Notes under the pieces: model-generated
Told to the model about the DNA's origin: nothing
Database searches by the model: none
The model's input: only the letters and a program-made list of their open reading frames with translations
Program-made: the position numbers and the translations under genes
Origin: CAVDAL01 sp963606965
GTDB taxonomy: Bacteria; Actinomycetota; Coriobacteriia; Coriobacteriales; QAMH01
Assembly (NCBI GenBank): GCA_963606965.1
Contig: CAVDAL010000039.1
Coordinates: 1 to 48,424, forward strand
DNA: 48,424 bases
Direction: 5' to 3'
Part shown: in pieces, positions 32,884 to 41,339 of the stretch
How the letters are laid out: each line of letters opens with the position of its first letter
How positions within the stretch are numbered: the first letter of the stretch is position 1

Positions 32884-35256
32884 TTAAAGTTTGGCCAAAC
32901 GCTCTTCTTCATGCTTGACAATAGCATTAAATAGCAAGTTGAAAAATATGCAAATTACTACAGCAAGAGCCACTGTCACGCAGACCATTTCAAAGGAAAA
33001 CTTAGTGAGCATAAAGACGCTTGGGAAGACAAAAATCCCAAGAAATATGCCAAGAACAATCACAACAAACAAAGCGATGCGAACAAGCGTGAATGGAATG
33101 CTTAATCGGAAGACAAAATTGATGCCTGCTACGCAAGACAAGATGACACAAAGCGTTGAAAATTGCTCTTGCGAAAGCCCAAGAATATAGCTGCAAACAC
33201 ATGCAACCAGCACGGCAAGACAAATCGCGCTTGCTCCAGGAATGGCGCGCGAAACTATATTACGCAAAAAGTCGCCACGCACAATATCTGTGTTTGGCTC
33301 AAGCGCCAGCACAAATGACGGCAGCCCTATTGTGAAGCTGCCAACAAGCGTAAGCTGAATTGTGACAAATGGATAATCAAATGCCATGATGAACAAAAAT
33401 ACCAAAGCCAAGAATGCACTAAACAAAGTCTTAACCAAGAAAAGCGCACCACTACGTTGCAAATTGTTAATGGAACGTCTGCCTTCTGCAACAACCCTTG
33501 GCATAGATGCAAAGTCGTCATCCATCAAAATTAATTGCGCAATATTTCTGGCAGCATCTGAACCTGAGCCCATTGCAACAGAACAATCCGCACTATGTAA
33601 AGCCAAAACATCATTAACGCCATCACCTGTCATTGCAACAGTATGCCCTTGCTCTTGCAAAGCTTTGACCAGCTTCTTTTTCTGTTCTGGGGAAACTCTA
33701 GCAAAAATCCTGCACTCTTTTGCAACGCGCGCAAGCTCTTCATCACTCGTGATTGTTGTCATGTCAACGCATTTGTCTGCGTCTGGGACTTCAACGCAAG
33801 CTGCAATATTTTTAACAGTTTCAACAGCGTCGCCGCTAATTATATTAATGCGCACGCCTTGTTCTTTAAAATATTTCAAAGTCTGTTTTGCTGTTGGACG
33901 AATGCGGTCCTTAATAAAAAGCAAAGCCAAAGCTTCTGGCTGCCCGCAAATTGAACCATCTTCGCCAAAATCTTGCACTCTAGCCAAAACAAGGACGCGC
34001 CTTGCTCCTGCTTGATCTTTAATAATTTGCTGAATATGCGGCAAATCTTCGCAGCCTTTAAAAACAAACTCAGCAGCGCCCATTACATATCTGTCATCAT
34101 CAGGCGCAAAGCAAATTCCGGAATATTTCTTTTCTGAAGAAAATGGAATAATTCGCGCTTGACCAACAAGCACAGCGTCTTCGCGCAGTTCATCATCTAA
34201 AGCAGCAACATATTGTTCGATAGCTTTTGTTGTTTCATTTGTGCCTTCAACTTCTGCAATTTTATTAAGCGCAATCAATGCTCGCATGGCGTCATCTTTG
34301 CTTGTGCTGCCCAAAGGCAAAAGCTCGTCTACATCCATTTCTCCTGTAGTGATTGTGCCAGTTTTATCCAAGCAAACAACATCGACCCTTGCCAAAGTTT
34401 CAACACAATAAAGCTCTTGAACCAAGACTTTATGCTTTGCCAACCTGACAACACTAATTGCCAAAACGCCAGAAGTTAACAAAATAAAGCCCTGTGGAAT
34501 CATTCCAACCAAAGCGGCAGAACTGTGCAAAATGCTGTCTGTAGCAGTGCCACCCGTTAAGAAAAATTCTTTACAGAAAAGCAGAACACCCATTGGGATA
34601 ATGAGGATTGTGGAAAATTTGATGATCTTGCCCAAAGCTTCCATCATGTCGCTGCGAACTTTTTTGAACTCTTTTGCTTCATTATTTATGCTGGTAGCAT
34701 AATTATCTGCACCAACAGCACAAACTTTTGCAGTGCATGAACCAGAAGAAATAAAGCTGCCAGAATAAAGCTCGTCGCCTTCCTTTTTAGAAACAAGGTC
34801 GCTTTCCCCAGTTAATAAACTTTCATTCGCAGAACATGAACCTTTAACAATTATGCAATCAGATGGAACTTGATTACCACGGCGCAAAATTACAAGGTCG
34901 TCCAAAACTATATCATTTAATGAAATTGTTGCTTCTTCACCATCGCGAAGAACACGCGCTTTTGTTGATGTCAAAACGCTCAGCTTGTCAATTGTGAGTT
35001 TCGATTTAATCTCTTGAACAATGCCAATCGCAACATTGAAAATTACAACGCCAAAAAATAGCAAATTGCGATATGAACCTGTCCATAAAATGGCAAGAGC
35101 TAAAACAAGGTTAACAGCATTAAAAAGAGTGCAAATGTTGTCTAAAATAATGCGCGGAATGCTTCGCGTGCGAACATCTGCATCTGCGTTAACCTTGCCG
35201 ACTTGAATTCTTTCAGAAACTTCCTGTGAAGTCAGGCCCGTTAGCTTTGCTTCCAT
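32884..35256 (-). CDS. P-type cation-transporting ATPase (CtpE-like, HAD type)
   Basis: A 790-residue P-type ATPase. The first TM pair is at about 45-82; the actuator domain has TGES at 149-152; the central transmembrane site reads MIPQG (residues 252-256) instead of PEGL or CPC; the phosphorylation loop has Asp297 in CLDKTGTIT; the hinge is MTGDGVNDVLAL. There are ten or so hydrophobic segments in all. The PQG motif and overall length fit the CtpE group, which has been linked to calcium uptake in mycobacteria, so Ca2+ is the best guess and not certain. The N-terminus lacks heavy-metal-binding domains. It is 45 nt after isocitrate dehydrogenase and 80 nt before the TrkH fusion. Confidence 0.88.
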   Translation of the reverse strand: MEAKLTGLTSQEVSERIQVGKVNADADVRTRSIPRIILDNICTLFNAVNLVLALAILWTGSYRNLLFFGVVIFNVAIGIVQEIKSKLTIDKLSVLTSTKARVLRDGEEATISLNDIVLDDLVILRRGNQVPSDCIIVKGSCSANESLLTGESDLVSKKEGDELYSGSFISSGSCTAKVCAVGADNYATSINNEAKEFKKVRSDMMEALGKIIKFSTILIIPMGVLLFCKEFFLTGGTATDSILHSSAALVGMIPQGFILLTSGVLAISVVRLAKHKVLVQELYCVETLARVDVVCLDKTGTITTGEMDVDELLPLGSTSKDDAMRALIALNKIAEVEGTNETTKAIEQYVAALDDELREDAVLVGQARIIPFSSEKKYSGICFAPDDDRYVMGAAEFVFKGCEDLPHIQQIIKDQAGARRVLVLARVQDFGEDGSICGQPEALALLFIKDRIRPTAKQTLKYFKEQGVRINIISGDAVETVKNIAACVEVPDADKCVDMTTITSDEELARVAKECRIFARVSPEQKKKLVKALQEQGHTVAMTGDGVNDVLALHSADCSVAMGSGSDAARNIAQLILMDDDFASMPRVVAEGRRSINNLQRSGALFLVKTLFSAFLALVFLFIMAFDYPFVTIQLTLVGSFTIGLPSFVLALEPNTDIVRGDFLRNIVSRAIPGASAICLAVLVACVCSYILGLSQEQFSTLCVILSCVAGINFVFRLSIPFTLVRIALFVVIVLGIFLGIFVFPSVFMLTKFSFEMVCVTVALAVVICIFFNLLFNAIVKHEEERLAKL

Positions 35257-35301
35257 AAATTCCTTTTTTTGAGTGTTGCCTTATATTACAGGCACACTAT
35301 A

Positions 35302-36390
35302 TTACAACTGCTCGATAATAGCTTGTGCAAATTCCGCAGTACCCACACATCCGTCTGTGCTGCCGGTCAAAATGCGCTTAATATCGTATGTTACATTTTC
35401 GCCCGCTGCATAAACAGCATTTAAAGCCTTGCGAATTTTTGTTGCGGCTTCTTGTTCACCAATGTGGTCAAGCATCATGCAGCCAGAAAGAATTTGTGCT
35501 GTTGGATTTGCTTCATTTTTGCCAGCATGAATTGGTGCAGAACCATGAACAGGTTCAAAGATTGCAATTTCTTTGCCAATATTTGCGCCAGGAGCAATGC
35601 CCAAGCCGCCAACAAGACCAGCGCACAAGTCGCTAACAATATCACCATAAAGGTTTGGCAAAACCATAACATCAAAGTTTGCTGGATTGATAACCAAACC
35701 CATACAAGTTGCATCAACAATCTTGTTATCAAATTCAACTTTGCCTTCATATTCAGCAGCAATGCGTTCAGCTGTATGCAGCCACAATCCGTCGGTATAT
35801 TTCATAATATTTGCTTTATGAACTGCGGTAACCTTCTTGCGGCCATTTGCCATAGCATATTCAAAAGCAGCGCGAATAATGCGTTCAGACGCTGTAATGC
35901 TAATTGGTTTTATGCTAATTGCGGCATCATCACGAATTGCACCAAGTTCATTCTTGCGAATCCATTCAATGATTTCTTTCGATTGTTCTGTGCCTTCATC
36001 AACTTCAATGCCAGCATATAAATCTTCAGTATTTTCGCGGAAGATAACAATGTCAACATCGTCATATCTTGCACCAGTGCCAGGAATTGAAAGAGCTGGA
36101 CGCAAGTTGATATATAAATCAAAATGCTTGCGAAGAGCAACATTAATGCTTCTAAAGCCAGCGCCTACAGGTGTTGTTAGCGGGCCTTTGATTGCAATTT
36201 TTGTTTCTGCAATTGAATCAAGCAATGCTTGCGGCAGCGGAGTGCCTTCTTTTTCCATAACGCTTGCGCCGCCATTTTGCACACGCCATTCAATGTCAAC
36301 ACCGCATGCTTCAATAACTTTGCACATGGCAGATGTGATTTCAGGTCCAATCCCATCACCTGGAATGAGTGTAATTACATGTTTGCTCAT
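35302..36390 (-). CDS. Isocitrate dehydrogenase, NAD-type (isocitrate/isopropylmalate family)
   Basis: Oxidatively decarboxylates isocitrate to 2-oxoglutarate. The 362-residue protein starts with HVITLIPGDGIGPEI. The substrate loop FRSINVALRKHFDLYINLRP has the SxN and LRK residues of mitochondrial-like NAD-dependent IDH and not of 3-isopropylmalate dehydrogenase. Other motifs: VIFRENTEDLYAG, VTAVHKANIMKYTDGLW, NLYGDIVSDLCAGLVGGLG and EPVHGSAP. Cofactor preference is inferred from the group. It is the fifth gene after citrate synthase, two aconitase-like subunits and a HEAT-like protein, which supports isocitrate as substrate. Confidence 0.88.
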   Translation of the reverse strand: MSKHVITLIPGDGIGPEITSAMCKVIEACGVDIEWRVQNGGASVMEKEGTPLPQALLDSIAETKIAIKGPLTTPVGAGFRSINVALRKHFDLYINLRPALSIPGTGARYDDVDIVIFRENTEDLYAGIEVDEGTEQSKEIIEWIRKNELGAIRDDAAISIKPISITASERIIRAAFEYAMANGRKKVTAVHKANIMKYTDGLWLHTAERIAAEYEGKVEFDNKIVDATCMGLVINPANFDVMVLPNLYGDIVSDLCAGLVGGLGIAPGANIGKEIAIFEPVHGSAPIHAGKNEANPTAQILSGCMMLDHIGEQEAATKIRKALNAVYAAGENVTYDIKRILTGSTDGCVGTAEFAQAIIEQL

Positions 36391-36402
36391 AAAAATCCCT
36401 CT

Positions 36403-37014
36403 TTATTTTTTGCCTTTACAAATTTCTATTATCTGAACAGAGCGCATCTTTAATGTGCCCTTGGCATTTTCTGCATCAAAAGCCATGCGGTCTGCAAGGC
36501 CAGCCAAAACGCTTTTTGACTTATTTTCCTGTGCAAACTTCACCAAAGAAGTAAGCATGTCATTAAATTCGTCATTGCCGTGATAGCACTGAATTGCTTC
36601 ATCAATATATGGCCATACTTTTTCAGAAGCAGCTTTGCCGCTTGTGCCATATGTGCACAAAAATGTGAATGCGGCTTCACGGACGATGCCGCTATTTTCA
36701 TCATAAAGCGCGTCGCAAACAGCTTCAAAAGCAGCCTTTTTTGGCTTGTATCCAACAGGAACAAGCAAGGTCAAAGCGCGCATGCATTCCCAACGCGTCT
36801 GGGCTTCTGGCCTGTTAAGAGCGTCTGCAATTTCGCCTGCGCTTTCCACAAGTTTTTCAGGAGAAATTGTTGCAGCAATATGAATTGCACTTGCTGCTTT
36901 TTGACGTTCGCGCCTGCTGCCTTCACTTAAATCGGAAAGGCAGTTTGCCAAAGCTTTTTTGTTGCTGGCAATTTTTTTGCCAAGCTCTTCATATTCTTCA
37001 ACACCGTCAGCCAT
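36403..37014 (-). CDS. HEAT-repeat-like helical protein in the citrate operon
   Basis: A 203-residue all-helical soluble protein. Helix pairs of about 38 residues can be seen: SRRERQKAASAIHIAATISP, EIADALNRPEAQTRWECMRALTLLVP, AVCDALYDENSGIVREAAFTFLCTYG and VWPYIDEAIQCYHG, with the Asp/Asn-turn and Arg at positions usual for HEAT or PBS-lyase-type repeats. No enzyme motif is visible, so a binding or scaffold role is likely. Its ATG shares one base with the stop of the small aconitase-like subunit (TAATG), so the two are translationally coupled, and the IDH gene starts 12 nt after its stop. Confidence 0.7.
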   Translation of the reverse strand: MADGVEEYEELGKKIASNKKALANCLSDLSEGSRRERQKAASAIHIAATISPEKLVESAGEIADALNRPEAQTRWECMRALTLLVPVGYKPKKAAFEAVCDALYDENSGIVREAAFTFLCTYGTSGKAASEKVWPYIDEAIQCYHGNDEFNDMLTSLVKFAQENKSKSVLAGLADRMAFDAENAKGTLKMRSVQIIEICKGKK

Positions 37015-37514
37015 TACAAAGCAAAACCTCCATTAGCGCGAAAATGCGCTGCCAAGCCGCCATCTGCTAAAAGCTTTGCCATTACAGGAGGCAAAGGAGC
37101 AAATGGAATTTCAATATCTTTTGTTAAGTCTTTCAAAACACCAGCTTCAATATCTAATGAAAGATCATCGCCTTCATCAATCAAATCTGTGTCGCATTCA
37201 ACAACAGGCAAGCCAGTATTAATTGCATTGCGATAAAAAATGCGCGCAAAACTTTTTGCAATAACAGCTTTTGTATTTGAATGAATCAAAACAAGCGGAG
37301 CCTGTTCGCGGCTTGAACCCATGCCAAAGTTGCTGCCAGCAACAAGGAAGCCACCATTTTCATGAACGCGATCATAATAATTTGGATCAAGTTCTTCCAT
37401 GGCATGATGTGCCATTTCATCCATGTCATTAGATTTGAATTTATATTTACCGCTAATGATATAGTCAGTGTTAATTGCGTCGCCAAACTTAAATGCTTTT
37501 GCTTCTAAACTCAC
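37014..37514 (-). CDS. Small subunit of LeuD-type aconitase/hydro-lyase
   Basis: A 166-residue swivel-domain subunit that would complete the [4Fe-4S] hydro-lyase with the large subunit next to it. It has KAFKFGDAINTDYIISG at the start, and the GSNFGMGSSREQAPLVL motif that carries the catalytic Ser and Arg for the substrate carboxylate, then VIAKSFARIFYRNAINTGLP. LeuD and homoaconitase small subunits are nearly alike in length; given citrate synthase and IDH on either side, aconitase activity is the best interpretation. It starts 12 nt after the large-subunit stop. Confidence 0.85.
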   Translation of the reverse strand: MSLEAKAFKFGDAINTDYIISGKYKFKSNDMDEMAHHAMEELDPNYYDRVHENGGFLVAGSNFGMGSSREQAPLVLIHSNTKAVIAKSFARIFYRNAINTGLPVVECDTDLIDEGDDLSLDIEAGVLKDLTKDIEIPFAPLPPVMAKLLADGGLAAHFRANGGFAL

Positions 37515-37526
37515 CGTCTTGCCTCC

Positions 37527-38777
37527 TTATAAATATTTGCGTGGGTCTGTAATCTGTGCTTCAAGAACAGACGCTGCCACAGTTGCTGGACTGCCCAAAT
37601 AGATGAATGCGTTGCTGTTACCCATGCGCCCTTTGAAGTTGCGATTTGCTGTTGAAATTACATTTTCACCATTTGCAGGGACACCATTATGCGTGCCAAC
37701 GCAAGGGCCACAACCAGGCGTAACAACACAAGCTCCAGCCTTGACCAAAGTTTGGATGTAACCTTTGTCCATTGCTTCAAGATAAATATCTTTGCTAGCA
37801 GGAGCAACAACAAGGCGGCAATCTTTATGAATGTGCTTGCCGTCCAAAATGCTTGCAGCAATTGCTAAATCTTCCACGCGGCCATTTGTGCAAGTGCCAA
37901 TAAAGCCCTGCGCAATTGGTGTGCCTTCAACTTCAGCAATTGGGCTAACATTATCAACAGAATGCGGCTTTGCAATCTGTGGAGTAATATCTGCAACATC
38001 GATGTCTATTGTCTGGCAATATTGTGCGTCAGCATCTGGAGCAACTGGTGCAGCTTCGCGCTCTGCGCCTTCAAAGAAAGCTAAAGTCTTTTCATCAGCC
38101 TGCATAAGGCCAGCTTTTGCGCCAACTTCAATTGCCATATTTGAAATTGTCATTCTTGCATCCACGCTAAGTTCATCAATAACATTGCCATGGAATTCCA
38201 AAGCTTTATATGTTGCGCCATCAGCACCAATCATGCCAGCAAGATACAAAATCAAATCTTTGGAATAAACACCTTTTGGCAAAGTGCCATTGTAATTAAC
38301 CTTCACAGTTTCTGGAACTTTGAACCAAAGCTTGCCGCTAGCCATTGCTGCAGCACCATCAGTTGAACCAACACCAGTGCTAAAAACATTCAGCGCGCCA
38401 TAAGTGCAAGTGTGACTGTCGCAACCAACAACAAGGTCGCCGCAAACAATCTTGCCAGATTCTGGAACAAGCTGGTGGCAAACACCGCAGCCCCAGTCAT
38501 AAATATGCACGCCAGACTTCTTGCCAAATTTTCGCATTTTGTCATGAATTGCACTAACGCCTTCCAGCGGGCTTGGGCAACTATGATCCATAACCATTGC
38601 AACTTTTTCAGGATTAAAAACTTTTTCTGCGCCCATATTTGCCAAAGCATCAATTGCTAATGCAGACGTACCATCTTGACTCATTGCAAAGTCGATGTCT
38701 GCAATAACAATATCTCCTGCATGCGCATCTTCACCAGAATGTGCACTAAATATCTTTTCCGCAATTGTTTTTCCCAT
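37527..38777 (-). CDS. Large subunit of LeuC-type aconitase/3-isopropylmalate dehydratase
   Basis: A 416-residue iron-sulfur hydro-lyase subunit. It has the early TIAEKIFSAHSG, DHSCPSPLEG, VVGCDSHTCTYGALN with the first cluster Cys near 130, FIGTCTNGR with the second region, and TPGCGPCVGTHNGVPANGE with the CxxC pair, so all three cluster cysteines are seen. The sequence layout is the split LeuC form and not the one-piece AcnA/AcnB. Sited 15 nt after citrate synthase, it most likely converts citrate to isocitrate. Leucine or lysine pathway use cannot be excluded, but no leuA or leuB is present in this window. Confidence 0.88.
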   Translation of the reverse strand: MGKTIAEKIFSAHSGEDAHAGDIVIADIDFAMSQDGTSALAIDALANMGAEKVFNPEKVAMVMDHSCPSPLEGVSAIHDKMRKFGKKSGVHIYDWGCGVCHQLVPESGKIVCGDLVVGCDSHTCTYGALNVFSTGVGSTDGAAAMASGKLWFKVPETVKVNYNGTLPKGVYSKDLILYLAGMIGADGATYKALEFHGNVIDELSVDARMTISNMAIEVGAKAGLMQADEKTLAFFEGAEREAAPVAPDADAQYCQTIDIDVADITPQIAKPHSVDNVSPIAEVEGTPIAQGFIGTCTNGRVEDLAIAASILDGKHIHKDCRLVVAPASKDIYLEAMDKGYIQTLVKAGACVVTPGCGPCVGTHNGVPANGENVISTANRNFKGRMGNSNAFIYLGSPATVAASVLEAQITDPRKYL

Positions 38778-38792
38778 TTACTTTTCTCTCCT

Positions 38793-40193
38793 TTAATCAT
38801 TCGGAAAATCAGCGTCATATTCAACACGCTTTTTCATAGCTTTTGGAATTATTCTATTGCGCTTGTTCAGCGGCAAATAATCATGAGTATTCATCAATGA
38901 CTTATAAGCAGGGCGCATGATGCGCTTGCCAGTTTCAATTTCTTCAAAGCGATGTGCTGCCCAACCAGCCATACGAGCAACAGCAAAAAGCGGAGTATAA
39001 AGACCTTGCGGAATGCCCATAGCCCTGTAAACCAATCCTGAATACATATCAATATTCGCACAAATTGCTTTGTTACTGCCCTTGACTTCTTTGAAAAGCT
39101 GCGGAGCAAGATTTTCTATCATTTCAATCAAATTAAAGTCGGCTTCATATTCTGTGCCTTGAACAAGCTTCTTCGCATATTGCTTACAAATAACAGCGCG
39201 AGGGTCACTTAATGTGTAAACAGCATGACCCATGCCATAGATAAGACCGCTACCATCGTTTGCTTCACGACGCAAAACAGCGCGCAAATAATCTGCAACT
39301 TGGCCTTCATCGCTCCAGTCTTTCACATGAGCTTTCAAGTCTTCTTGCATCTGTTCAGCCTTGATATTTGCACCGCCGTGACGCGAGCCTTTCAAACTGC
39401 TAACACCGCCAGCATATGCAGAATATGGATCTGTGCCACTTGAAGTTAACACGCGAGTTGTAAAAGTGGAATTGTTGCCGCCGCCATGTTCAGCATGAAG
39501 CATAAGCATAATATCGAGCATTTTTGCTTCTTCATCGCGCCATGACATGTCCTGGCGAAGCATGAATAAAATAGTTTCTGCCGTAGACAAGCCTTCTTTT
39601 GGAGGATTGATATACATTGCTTTGTCGCGAGTATGAGCACCAGCAACATAACCCAATGCTGCCAAACGCGGCAAGCGACTAATCAATGAAAGCGCAACAT
39701 CAACTTCGTGCACCATTGAAGAGTCATCTGCATTCGGGTCATTTGCATATAAAAGCAAGATTGAACGCGCCAACATATTCATAGTGTTGCGCGATGGCGA
39801 ATTCATAATCAGGCCAGAAACAAAACCATTTGGCAAATCGCGCCAGTGATCAATGCGCTTTTGGAATGTCTTTAAATCTTCTTTTGCTGGCAGTTTGCTT
39901 GACCAAAGCAAAAAGACCAATTCTTCATAACCGAAACGATTGTCTGCTACAACATTTTCAACCAAGTCCTTAATGTCATAGCCGCGAAGAATGAGCTTAC
40001 CTTCTTCCGGAGTGAAAATGCCATCCTGCACAGAATAGCCATGAACATCTGTGATCTGCGTGATGCCTGCAACAACACCTGTGCCATCTGCATTACGCAA
40101 ACCACGTTTAACGTTGTACTTTGTAAAAAGCTCTGGAGCAATAGCTTTACTGGCGCCAAAATTCTGTGGGTCTATTTTTGCTGTACGTTTCAT
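38793..40193 (-). CDS. gltA: Citrate synthase
   Basis: Condenses acetyl-CoA and oxaloacetate. The 466 residues include GYDIKDLVENV, RLPRLAALGYVAGAH, the active-site LHAEHGGGNNSTFTTRVL region, GSRHGGANIKA, and the third catalytic region GMGHAVYTLSDPRA. The protein is somewhat longer than typical GltA because of N- and C-terminal extensions. It is first in a run followed by the aconitase-like pair, a HEAT-like protein and isocitrate dehydrogenase, an oxidative route to 2-oxoglutarate and glutamate in an organism that shows no other TCA genes here. Upstream lie TATAAT and a 15-bp palindrome. Confidence 0.96.
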   Translation of the reverse strand: MKRTAKIDPQNFGASKAIAPELFTKYNVKRGLRNADGTGVVAGITQITDVHGYSVQDGIFTPEEGKLILRGYDIKDLVENVVADNRFGYEELVFLLWSSKLPAKEDLKTFQKRIDHWRDLPNGFVSGLIMNSPSRNTMNMLARSILLLYANDPNADDSSMVHEVDVALSLISRLPRLAALGYVAGAHTRDKAMYINPPKEGLSTAETILFMLRQDMSWRDEEAKMLDIMLMLHAEHGGGNNSTFTTRVLTSSGTDPYSAYAGGVSSLKGSRHGGANIKAEQMQEDLKAHVKDWSDEGQVADYLRAVLRREANDGSGLIYGMGHAVYTLSDPRAVICKQYAKKLVQGTEYEADFNLIEMIENLAPQLFKEVKGSNKAICANIDMYSGLVYRAMGIPQGLYTPLFAVARMAGWAAHRFEEIETGKRIMRPAYKSLMNTHDYLPLNKRNRIIPKAMKKRVEYDADFPND

Positions 40194-40281
40194 ATGGCTC
40201 CTTTCATTGCTGTTAGAAAATTGCTTCTTTTTGCCTTTTGTCCATTTTGTGCTGGTACGCTTTTACACTATTCGACTTCTT

Positions 40282-40310
40282 GCATTATTGAATAATGGAC
40301 AAATATTATA
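40282..40310 (-). promoter_or_regulatory. -10 box and 15-bp palindrome before gltA
   Basis: Minus-strand TATAAT at 40310-40305; no good -35. Right downstream, 40283-40297 reads CATTATTGAATAATG, a perfect 7-1-7 palindrome lying about 8-22 nt after the -10, over the probable start of transcription and 90 nt before the ATG. This is the usual place for a repressor site controlling the citrate operon. Nearby 40363-40369/40388-40394 is another inverted repeat (TTGTTCG/CGAACAA) just after the recR stop. Confidence 0.4.
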
Positions 40311-40398
40311 CAGTCACAAGCGCCATTGCTTGTTGTATTTGAATTGCGAATGTACAAAGTGTTTGTTCGAAAAGCACAAACAAAATGCGAACAATCGC

Positions 40399-40995
40399 TT
40401 AAAGTTCGCGGCGACTTTCTATCGCACGCCCTAAAGTGACTTCATCGGCAAACTCTAGTTCACCACCAACTGGCAGACCACTTGCTAATCTTGTGACAGT
40501 TATATCAAGCGGTTTAATCATGCGAGCAAGATAACTTGCTGTTGTTTCGCCTTCAACATTGGGGTTTGTTGCAAGCACAATTTCAGAAATTGGCTCTTGC
40601 CCAACGCGCGCCATTAAGGTGGCGATGTTTAAATCATCCGGCATGATACCATTCATTGGGTCAATTACGCCACCCAAAACGTGATACAAGCCATTATAAG
40701 AACCCGTTTTTTCGATAGCCTCAACATCTTTTGGCTCTGAAACAACGCAGATTTTGCTATTGTCGCGCTGTACGTCTGCGCAAACTTCACAAAATTCACC
40801 CTGCGCATAATTGTGACAACGCGGGCAAAAATGAATGAGCTCTTTAACTTCAAGAAGAGCATCTGTCAAGCATTGCACATCCTGCGCATCTGTGCTTAAA
40901 AGCCAATGCAGAATGCGCTGGGCACTTTTTGGCCCAACACCTGGCAGACGCTCAAGTTCTTCAAGCGCATGTTGTATTGCGGCAACCTGTTTCAA
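40399..40995 (-). CDS. recR: Recombination protein RecR
   Basis: A 198-residue ring-forming partner of RecF/RecO that loads RecA at gaps. It has a helix-hairpin-helix (ELERLPGVGPKSAQRILHWLL), a C4 zinc finger (CPRCHNYAQGEFCEVC), a Toprim domain beginning ICVVSEPKDVEAIEKTG with GLYHVLGGVI, and a C-terminal VTRLASGLPVGGELEFADEVTL motif. It directly abuts the YbaB gene (stop of ybaB at 40996), the usual dnaX-ybaB-recR order. Confidence 0.97.
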   Translation of the reverse strand: MKQVAAIQHALEELERLPGVGPKSAQRILHWLLSTDAQDVQCLTDALLEVKELIHFCPRCHNYAQGEFCEVCADVQRDNSKICVVSEPKDVEAIEKTGSYNGLYHVLGGVIDPMNGIMPDDLNIATLMARVGQEPISEIVLATNPNVEGETTASYLARMIKPLDITVTRLASGLPVGGELEFADEVTLGRAIESRREL

Positions 40996-41310
40996 TTAAA
41001 AAAGCCCCGGAATGTTCAAACCGCCAGTCACAGCACCCATTCTATCTGCTGCCATAGCCTGTGCATCTTCAATGCCCTGGTTAACAGCTGCAACAATCAT
41101 ATCTTGCAACATTTCAACATCTTCTGGGTCCACTGCTTCTGGGTCAATTGTCACAGCTTTAACGCGCAAGTCGCCATAAACTTCTGCGCTAACCATTCCA
41201 CCGCCCGCTGTTGCTGTGACAGTTTCTTGCGCAACTTGATTTTGGATTTCTTCCATCTTCGCTTGCATCTTGCGCACTTGCTTCATCATCTGTTGCTGAT
41301 TCATTGCCAT
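40996..41310 (-). CDS. YbaB/EbfC nucleoid-associated protein
   Basis: A 104-residue small DNA-binding protein of the YbaB/EbfC family. It has the N-terminal helix QQQMMKQVRKMQAKMEEIQ, the central beta strands EVYGDLRVKAVTIDPEAVDPED and a C-terminal helix, ending in a Gly-rich GLNIPGLF. It lies between dnaX and recR, as in most bacteria, and probably organises chromosomal DNA and may assist RecR-associated repair. Confidence 0.95.
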   Translation of the reverse strand: MAMNQQQMMKQVRKMQAKMEEIQNQVAQETVTATAGGGMVSAEVYGDLRVKAVTIDPEAVDPEDVEMLQDMIVAAVNQGIEDAQAMAADRMGAVTGGLNIPGLF

Positions 41311-41339
41311 AATGTCTCCTATTTCTTGTTCAATTATTC

